From Candidatus Segatella intestinihominis (GTDB lineage: Bacteria; Bacteroidota; Bacteroidia; Bacteroidales; Bacteroidaceae), in the NCBI GenBank assembly GCA_900548535.1, contig URLG01000077.1, forward strand, positions 1-12,231: a DNA stretch of 12,231 bases. The letters are read 5' to 3'. The position numbers and the translations under genes were made by a program. Below, in pieces: positions 6,834 through 12,231 of the stretch (position 1 is the first letter of the stretch; every line of letters begins with the position of its first letter). The notes under the pieces were generated by a model. That model saw only the letters and a list, made by a program, of their open reading frames with translations. It did not search any database and had not been told where the DNA came from.

Positions 6834-8309
6834 TTATTTGAACTTTTCTGCTTCTTGTTTCATCACATTCTCTACATCAATGGCATCGAATGGAACGGGA
6901 CCGTGGCTCAACTCCGGTACGTTGAAACTTTTCAGGCAATTATCGTAGAAGGTTGGTTCCTTCTGCGGCAATACGAATGGCTTGTGAGCCCTGCCCTGCC
7001 GGTCTACATAGCAGAAGTAAGGCTTGCCGTAAAGACCATCATCGCGCTTGCTGGCAAAGACAAACCATCTGCCGGTATGCGACCAGCTGTGATAGGTATC
7101 GCTCTTGTTGCTGTTCACGATGCTGAGGCTGTCTGTCTTACCCGTCTGCAGGTCTAACATGCATAGATCTGCTTCTGGATGCCAGATAGGGAAGGTGCCG
7201 TAATCGGCTACGGTGAAGAGACAGTATTTGCCATCGGGACTTATCTTAGGATGGCAAACGGAACGGGCAGAATAGAGGGTATCTACCTTTTCGCCAAATC
7301 TACCGTTTTCTTCATTGAAAGGAATGCGTACCAGGGAATATTTCAGTCCCTTGAGGTTCTTCGTATTCAACCCTTTCCGGTCGGCTACACAATAATATAT
7401 ATAGGCACCATTAGGCGAGAAGGTCGGGAAAGTCTCCAACTTCGTGCTGTCACTCGTCAGGGGCGAGGAGATGATGGTGTTGTTGTCGAGGTCGGCAACA
7501 TATACATCGCTCTTCGAATCATATACTTCCAGTCGCTTGTCGGGATTGGCATGGAAGGCAGGAATGATGATATTGGTAGAGAACGTTACGTATTTGCCCG
7601 ATGGACTGAAACCGTAATATACACTTGAAGAAATCAGGTTGTCGTTCTTCAGGTTCAGCTTGCGCAACTTGCCATTGCGGTTGAGGATGGCTCCACCGCC
7701 TTCTCCTCTAACATATAGCATGCTGAGGTTCGGGTTCTGATTGCCGAAGGCATGACAGTTCATGCAGCGGTTCTCCTGCAGATTGTGGTCGGCGAGTATC
7801 TTCTCCTCCCAGTTCTCGATGCAGCGCTGCTTAATCTGGATTTTGTTCCATACCTCGTAATCGGGCTCTATGAGTCGGTAGGTGAGGTATGAGTCGATGC
7901 TGTCGCCTACAACCTGCCAGGTGAAAGGCTTGAATGCGGTCCACTCTCCCTCATCACTCTTGGAATAGATTTGTACCTTGATGTTCTTGTTTACAGCCTT
8001 CTGGAGAAAGGCTTTCCACTCTTTTATGTCAAACTTCAAATTCTGACTGTTGCTGGTTGCTGTCAATGTGTTGGCTGCATCATTGGCATCTGCTCCTTCA
8101 ATGGTGAGAACGGTCTCGATGTTGGTAAGATGCTTGTCGCGTATCTCGAAGTTGAGTGGTGCGATGTTTACCGGAATGGTTACATCGGCATAGTCGGGAT
8201 ACATGTTGGGCAGATGGCTAACCTGCTCTGCGTTCTCATGTGTCTGGGCACATGAAGCGAAAAGGAGGAGACCTGCCAGGGAGCTATATATAATGTTTTT
8301 GTATTTCAT
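6834..8309 (-). CDS. Exported lipoprotein with CxNCH haem-type motif and TolB/PD40-like propeller (copy 3, divergent)
   Basis: A 491-residue homologue of the two + strand lipoproteins, more divergent and on the opposite strand. The signal peptide ends in lipobox FASC (Cys20). The opening block MYPDYADVTIPVNIAPLNF is conserved. The haem-type motif is CMNCH (Cys182, Cys185, His186), followed as in the other copies by an RGxGGxxxxxxGK stretch. Blade-like motifs (FSPSGKYVTFSTN, FPTFSPNGAYIYYC, KISPDGKYCLFTV, GRWFVFASKRDDG) mark the propeller region. A His in the Y/W-H-N/S-W motif is common to all three copies. It lies 40 nt downstream of its membrane partner (8350-10041) and ends at the shared terminator. 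Role unknown; keeping the partner order and motif argues for the same function as the other modules, perhaps with different specificity. Confidence 0.86.
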   Translation of the reverse strand: MKYKNIIYSSLAGLLLFASCAQTHENAEQVSHLPNMYPDYADVTIPVNIAPLNFEIRDKHLTNIETVLTIEGADANDAANTLTATSNSQNLKFDIKEWKAFLQKAVNKNIKVQIYSKSDEGEWTAFKPFTWQVVGDSIDSYLTYRLIEPDYEVWNKIQIKQRCIENWEEKILADHNLQENRCMNCHAFGNQNPNLSMLYVRGEGGGAILNRNGKLRKLNLKNDNLISSSVYYGFSPSGKYVTFSTNIIIPAFHANPDKRLEVYDSKSDVYVADLDNNTIISSPLTSDSTKLETFPTFSPNGAYIYYCVADRKGLNTKNLKGLKYSLVRIPFNEENGRFGEKVDTLYSARSVCHPKISPDGKYCLFTVADYGTFPIWHPEADLCMLDLQTGKTDSLSIVNSNKSDTYHSWSHTGRWFVFASKRDDGLYGKPYFCYVDRQGRAHKPFVLPQKEPTFYDNCLKSFNVPELSHGPVPFDAIDVENVMKQEAEKFK

Positions 8310-8349
8310 CGTTCTTGTTTTTGATACTGATAGAGTCTTGCCGGGCTCT

Positions 8350-10041
8350 TTAGTTGTTCAACTTAGGTGTCTTTGCCTTGTCAAAGTAATACCAGTAGGT
8401 ATCTTTGAAGGCAGGGTTGCCGCGTTGTTCATTATATTGGCTGAACTGTTGCAGCACATCCTGTCGCTTGATATACTTGGTCCATTCGCTTGGTGGCGCC
8501 TTGGTTCCTGCCAGATATATCGTGAGTGCTTCCTGATACAATTCATCATATTGAACATGCTTCTGCTTGAGATAGTAAGTATCGTAGTCATGCTTGAAGG
8601 TATCCATGTCCTTCAGGAGAAGGTCGCTGCATAGCATGTAATTGATGGCGATATTGTTTGCAGGATTGCTTTCTACCAACTCTCTCATGATGATATAGCT
8701 GTTGTCGCTGAGACGCAGAGTATCTTGGGTGTTGACAAACGGACGCTTGTCAAGATAGGTCTGCAGGAGTGCTTTCTCATCGGGCTGGGCATGAATGCCT
8801 AGAGATGCAAAAACGCGGTTGGCCCATCTTTGCCATACGAAGGTCTTTTGAAGGATGCGCAGGTATTTGCGGGTTGCTTTGTAGTCGCCTTTGACGAGAT
8901 TGATTTCTGCCAGCCGCTTAATCATGCGGATGTTACGATTGTTTGGGGAACAGACATTCGCCAGCATGGCTGCTCTTTCGCAGAAGGTCATGTCGCCCAA
9001 CACCCAATATAACTCATTGAGCGTCTTGATGGTGAGTGTAGGAGTATTGGGACCAAGGGTCTCAAAGGTGCCGAGGTTGTTGTCGGGAAATTTGAGAAGG
9101 TTGGCCGGAAGACATTGGTTCTGTGCCATGACGAGATTATAGTAGAACTTCATGTAGTGGTCGGGATTGCCATCCTTCTCCACCATATCCATCACCTTAT
9201 TGTAATTGCCAAAGTAGTATTCGCAGTCCACGCCCAGTGTTTTTTCCAGCTCCATCTGTGGCTTGGTAAATTGACCGATGCCCGGATAGGTGTATACAGT
9301 GTTGAAGTCGCAATAGTACAATCGCTTGGTGAGCATCAAGAGGAAGAAAGGGATGATGAGGGCGGCAAGGCGATAGTATGTTCCTGTCTTCATGATATTG
9401 GCAAGGCAGCCGGCAAAAGTCAAGGCGCCATATACCCATACACCATATCCGAAGAACCAATGGCAGACGAATACGGAGACGAGAATGCTGATGAGGGATA
9501 TCCAGTTGGCAATTCCTGAACCGTCAAGGATGGTATATTCTCCTCTTTTACTTTCTATATTCTTGATAAACATACGTGTAGAGGTGAGTAGCGATGTGCT
9601 GACACGGAACACGCTGGCTCCACCTGCCACAGCAAAGATGCTGCTCAGCCGGTAGTCGTAATGAAAACTGAAACAGAACAGTAGAATCATCACGATGAAG
9701 GCTATGGTATGGGCTAACCATCTTCCCTTGATGTCTGTCTTTTCTACAGCACGTCTGATGTTATACCCTGTCAGGAGGATACAGAGGGTAAGGATGATAG
9801 GACCCGCATATCGGAAATAATAGAACTGGGTAAGAAAATCGCCAGCCAGGCAAGCCAGCCATCCCGGCTTGTCCAGATAAGTAGTCAGATAATCCCATGA
9901 TGACAGAAACAGTTGGTTCTGCTCCTGATAAAACAGATGGTAGGGATAGCAGAATTGGAAGAATGCAAAGCATGCGATAGCTCCCAATACATATAGCGAA
10001 TATATGCCAAAATTAGATTGGCTTGTTTTCTTTTTGCTCAT
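8350..10041 (-). CDS. Polytopic membrane protein with C-terminal helical-repeat domain, DUF6057-like (copy 3, divergent)
   Basis: A 563-residue protein related to those at 422 and 3444 but clearly diverged. The signature is present as FYQEQNQLFL (37-46; the leading Cys of the other copies is Phe) and GDFLTQFYY (67-75). Hydrophobic segments lie at about 12-32, 80-95, 107-126, 132-150, 177-215 and 223-240. Like copy 1 it lacks the extra membrane pair of copy 2. The soluble C-terminal part from about 260 has helical-repeat character (IRMIKRLAEINLVKGDYKAT is equivalent to the TPR-like segment of the others). The ATG at 10039-10041 is preceded by an A-rich leader without an SD and by a TACCTTTG element at 10078-10071. 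It is the first gene of a two-gene - strand operon with the lipoprotein gene. Function unknown. Confidence 0.85.
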   Translation of the reverse strand: MSKKKTSQSNFGIYSLYVLGAIACFAFFQFCYPYHLFYQEQNQLFLSSWDYLTTYLDKPGWLACLAGDFLTQFYYFRYAGPIILTLCILLTGYNIRRAVEKTDIKGRWLAHTIAFIVMILLFCFSFHYDYRLSSIFAVAGGASVFRVSTSLLTSTRMFIKNIESKRGEYTILDGSGIANWISLISILVSVFVCHWFFGYGVWVYGALTFAGCLANIMKTGTYYRLAALIIPFFLLMLTKRLYYCDFNTVYTYPGIGQFTKPQMELEKTLGVDCEYYFGNYNKVMDMVEKDGNPDHYMKFYYNLVMAQNQCLPANLLKFPDNNLGTFETLGPNTPTLTIKTLNELYWVLGDMTFCERAAMLANVCSPNNRNIRMIKRLAEINLVKGDYKATRKYLRILQKTFVWQRWANRVFASLGIHAQPDEKALLQTYLDKRPFVNTQDTLRLSDNSYIIMRELVESNPANNIAINYMLCSDLLLKDMDTFKHDYDTYYLKQKHVQYDELYQEALTIYLAGTKAPPSEWTKYIKRQDVLQQFSQYNEQRGNPAFKDTYWYYFDKAKTPKLNN

Positions 10042-10070
10042 GTTTGTCGGTTTATAAGTTTTTGTTTCTG

Positions 10071-10104
10071 CAAAGGTAGTGAAAATATATTAGAATGAAT
10101 CATA
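10071..10104 (-). promoter_or_regulatory. Likely promoter of the third module operon
   Basis: On the - strand TACCTTTG (10078-10071) fits the Bacteroidetes -7 consensus TAnnTTTG exactly. The best -33 candidate is TATG at 10104-10101, three of four bases matching TTTG at a 22-base gap, so the upstream element is weak. The leader to the ATG at 10041 would be about 25 nt. The site adjoins the terminator of the preceding gene. Confidence 0.55.
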
Positions 10105-10146
10105 AAAAATGCAGAAATTTACTCTTTGGAAGTAAATTTCTGCATT
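10104..10146 (-). terminator. Terminator of the RidA/chorismatase-like gene
   Basis: Arms 10108-10123 and 10131-10146 are perfect 16-bp reverse complements with a 7-nt loop. Read on the - strand the hairpin ends in ATT and runs into TTTT (10107-10104). It begins 10 bases after the - strand stop at 10157. The stem is AT-rich, which lowers its strength, but its length and position fit a rho-independent terminator. Confidence 0.75.
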
Positions 10147-10156
10147 CTTTTAACTA

Positions 10157-11176
10157 TTATTGCTTTTCAGCAATACACTCCATCTCTATCAGCCATCTTG
10201 GTCTGCAAACCTTTGCTTCTACGATGATATGTGGTATCTGGGGATAGAACTGATTCATCAGTATTTCTACTGTATGATAGTCTGATATGTCGCGCAGATA
10301 GATGATAAAGTATCGGATGTCGTTCATAGTGGCATCGCCATCCTTTAATAGGGCTCCAATGTTTTCAAGAAGTCTGCCTGTCTGTCTTACGACATCTCCT
10401 TCGTATACCACCTGTCCGTGCTTGTCGATGCTGGCAGTTCCGGAGATGAAGTATTTCTGCTGGTTGGGTAGGGTAAGACGGGTTCCGCGCTCAAAGGCCA
10501 CTCCATATTCGTGTGTAGGGTTCAGATGTTCGAGTGCCTGCAGGTACTTCTTGTCTGCTTCCTGAATGTCAGGGTAGGTCAGAAAGTCGATAGCTACAGT
10601 TGCATAGCGAACGGGGTTTGCTCCTCCAATACCTGTACTGGCTATATAGTGGGTATCTGCGGTAAGACCTTCTTTGTCGAAGACATCGTTGCGTGCTTCT
10701 ACTACACCTTGGTAATTCACGTCAATATGGGCTACGTATATCCAGGTACGGACAAGGTTGCGTTCCATCGTTATGCCAGTCTTGCTGATAGCCTGCTGGT
10801 ATTTGTCGAAGATCATACGGGTTTGCTCGTATGAATTCTTATCCTTCGCTTCCTCTTCCGTAAGGCGGATGCTATGGAATAAGATAGGGGTAGCATCATC
10901 CGTAGTCTTGATCAGCAGGCTCACCTTGCTGCCGTTCAGTGGAGTCTGTTCCACGATAGTGAGGTTTGCGCCTTTCAGAAACTCCTTATAAAGGAGAGAT
11001 TCCTCTAACTCTTTTATCTGGTTCTGGGAGTCGCTAAGGAATACCTTACAATATTGCAAAGTACGATTTTCCAGTTTCTCTGTATCGAGAATGTTACCTA
11101 GTTTTAGATACAGAAAGTTAAGGCGATCATTGAATGAACCCTTAGCTTCTGGTGATAGTATTATGTATTTGTCCAT
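10157..11176 (-). CDS. RidA (YjgF)-fold protein, chorismatase-like two-domain form
   Basis: A 339-residue protein starting MDKYIILSPEAKG. The frame stays open for 35 more codons upstream, to 11281, but that stretch holds a promoter -7 element (11207-11200) and is low in complexity, so the ATG at 11176-11174 is the likely start. The C-terminal half (about 200-339) resembles the RidA/YjgF fold: KYFISGTASI, a GDVVRQTGRLLENIGALL helix, a DIRYFIIYLRDISDY segment, and CRPRWLIEMECIA at the end, where the Arg may match the conserved RidA arginine. The length and the GTASI and STGIGG motifs recall the two-domain chorismatase (FkbO/XanB2) type rather than the roughly 130-residue RidA deaminases. It has its own promoter and terminator. 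The chorismatase link is from remembered family features; the substrate is not established. Confidence 0.75.
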   Translation of the reverse strand: MDKYIILSPEAKGSFNDRLNFLYLKLGNILDTEKLENRTLQYCKVFLSDSQNQIKELEESLLYKEFLKGANLTIVEQTPLNGSKVSLLIKTTDDATPILFHSIRLTEEEAKDKNSYEQTRMIFDKYQQAISKTGITMERNLVRTWIYVAHIDVNYQGVVEARNDVFDKEGLTADTHYIASTGIGGANPVRYATVAIDFLTYPDIQEADKKYLQALEHLNPTHEYGVAFERGTRLTLPNQQKYFISGTASIDKHGQVVYEGDVVRQTGRLLENIGALLKDGDATMNDIRYFIIYLRDISDYHTVEILMNQFYPQIPHIIVEAKVCRPRWLIEMECIAEKQ

Positions 11177-11199
11177 CTTGTTTTTTCTTTTTTCGGCAG

Positions 11200-11207
11200 C
11201 AAAGGTA
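11200..11207 (-). promoter_or_regulatory. Promoter -7 element of the RidA/chorismatase-like gene
   Basis: On the - strand TACCTTTG (11207-11200) matches TAnnTTTG exactly and is followed by GC, as in the promoter at 10078. No clear -33 TTTG is found; TTTA or TTTT around 11224-11228 are the nearest candidates at 16-17 bases. It lies 23 bases before the ATG at 11176, which supports that start. Confidence 0.55.
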
Positions 11208-11294
11208 CGGATAATATCTGAGATAAAAGAATATAAATCGGATGAAAAGATAAAAATACCGAGAAAAGGGGATAGGATCATGTTGAGTAGAGCG

Positions 11295-11331
11295 AAAAAG
11301 AGGGTGTGTCATAAGTTCATGACACACCCTC
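11295..11331 (-). terminator. Terminator of argF'
   Basis: Arms GAGGGTGTGTCAT (11300-11312) and ATGACACACCCTC (11319-11331) pair perfectly over 13 bp around a 6-nt loop. On the - strand the hairpin is followed at once by TTTTT (11299-11295). It begins 22 bases after the argF' stop at 11354. A T-run on the other side (11336-11340) could also let it act on + strand transcripts. Confidence 0.85.
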
Positions 11332-11353
11332 AATCTTTTTCTTATTTCCTGCT

Positions 11354-12231
11354 TTAGAGTGATTCAAGCATACGCTTGATGACAACTTCGGCTGAAATCT
11401 CACGGTTGGCTGCCTCTGGGATGACGAGGCTGTTCTGGCTCTCGATGACATCGTCGGTTACTATCAAGCCACGGCGTACTGGCAAGCAGTGCATGAAGCA
11501 GCCGTTGTTGGTCCAGCTCATGTGCTCCTCGTCGATGGTCCAGCTCATATCCTTGCTCAATATCTCACCATACTGTGCTGGGTCTTTCACGCCCGGACAG
11601 CTCCAGTTCTTGGCGTAAACGAAGTCTGCACCTTCCAGAGCCTTCTTCTGATCGTATTCCACTTTGGCATTGCCTACGAACTTAGGGTCGAGTTCATAGC
11701 CCTCAGGGTGAGTCACTACGAAATCAACATCAGCAGCGTTCATCCACTGGGCAAATGAGTTTGGCACAGCCTGAGGCAGGGCACGGCAATGAGGAGCCCA
11801 GGTCAGAACTACCTTAGGACGAGCCACCTTCTTATGCTCCTCGATGGTAATGAGGTCGGCGAATGCCTGGAGTGGGTGAACGGTAGCTGTCTCCATAGCG
11901 AAGACTGGGCGACCGCTGTACTTCACGAACTGGTTGACGATGGTCTCGGCATAATCGTAGTCACGGTCTTTCAAACCGGCAAAGCTACGCACACCGATAA
12001 GGTCGCAGAAGCTTCCCATCACTGGGATAGCCTCCAGCAGGTGCTCACTCTTGTCGCCATCCATGATGACGCCACGCTCTGTTTCCAGTTTCCATGCACC
12101 GGCATTTACATCGAGCACGATAACATTCATGCCCAGGTTCATGGCAGCCTTCTGTGTACTCAGTCGGGTACGGAGGCTGTTATTGAAGAATATCATCAGC
12201 AAGGTTTTGTTCTTGCCCAACTCCTGATAAC
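11354..12231 (-). CDS. argF': N-succinylornithine (or N-acetylornithine) carbamoyltransferase, 5' end cut by window edge
   Basis: The enzyme transfers a carbamoyl group from carbamoyl phosphate to the delta-amino group of an acylated ornithine, in the acylated arginine pathway of Bacteroidetes. The visible part closely resembles Bacteroides fragilis ArgF' as I recall it. The carbamoyl-phosphate loop SLRTRLS, the VIMDGDKSEHLLEAIPVM segment, HPLQAFADLITIEE, the HCLPVRRG motif and the IPEAANREIS tail are all present. The TTG at 12220 is not the start: the frame continues to the edge as YQELGKNK, matching the internal YVELGRNK of B. fragilis, so about 30 N-terminal residues lie outside. At the position of B. 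fragilis Pro90, which sets succinyl versus acetyl specificity, this protein has Ser (codon 12049-12047). It is not Glu, which favours succinylornithine. It is a cytoplasmic enzyme and probably forms trimers like its family. Confidence 0.93.
   Translation of the reverse strand, partial: YQELGKNKTLLMIFFNNSLRTRLSTQKAAMNLGMNVIVLDVNAGAWKLETERGVIMDGDKSEHLLEAIPVMGSFCDLIGVRSFAGLKDRDYDYAETIVNQFVKYSGRPVFAMETATVHPLQAFADLITIEEHKKVARPKVVLTWAPHCRALPQAVPNSFAQWMNAADVDFVVTHPEGYELDPKFVGNAKVEYDQKKALEGADFVYAKNWSCPGVKDPAQYGEILSKDMSWTIDEEHMSWTNNGCFMHCLPVRRGLIVTDDVIESQNSLVIPEAANREISAEVVIKRMLESL

Noticed and set aside
6732..7157. + strand frame running from the copy 2 lipoprotein end through the terminator
   Set aside because: It crosses the 21-bp terminator hairpin and is antisense to the conserved copy 3 lipoprotein.
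12218..12220. TTG as the start codon of argF'
   Set aside because: The frame stays open to the window edge and the residues before it (YQE) match the family's internal sequence, so this Leu is internal.

Overview
The window looks like chromosomal DNA from a Prevotella/Segatella-type member of the Bacteroidales. Three things point there: a Bacteroidetes-type N-succinylornithine carbamoyltransferase (argF'), promoters of the Bacteroidetes form (-33 TTTG, -7 TAnnTTTG, here TACTTTTG or TACCTTTG), and AT-rich gene starts that mostly lack a Shine-Dalgarno sequence. I see no tRNA, rRNA, CRISPR array, transposase or phage gene.

Layout. Positions 1-41 may be the last codons of an upstream gene. Positions 42-421 are an AT-rich non-coding region with three 23-bp imperfect tandem repeats, a small inverted repeat and a good promoter at 342-373. 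Next comes a tightly packed four-gene + strand operon (422-6763) made of two tandem copies of one two-gene module: a polytopic membrane protein with a C-terminal helical-repeat domain (DUF6057-like), then an exported lipoprotein with a TolB/PD40-like beta-propeller region and a CxNCH haem-attachment motif. A 21-bp perfect hairpin at 6772-6821 separates this operon from a third, more divergent copy of the module on the - strand (10041 to 6834), so the two operons converge on a shared bidirectional terminator. Further right, still on the - strand, are a RidA/chorismatase-like gene (true start probably 11176, stop at 10157) with its own promoter and terminator, and the 3' part of argF' (runs off the window at 12231), also followed by a strong hairpin terminator.

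How the genes may work together. The striking element is the threefold membrane-protein/lipoprotein module. In each pair the membrane protein comes first and the CxNCH lipoprotein follows directly (4-bp overlap, 11-nt gap or 40-nt gap). This implies that the partners act together in the cell envelope, possibly as a haem- or redox-dependent complex; that function is inference. argF' belongs to arginine biosynthesis. The RidA-like gene appears to be an independent transcription unit whose substrate cannot be named from sequence alone.
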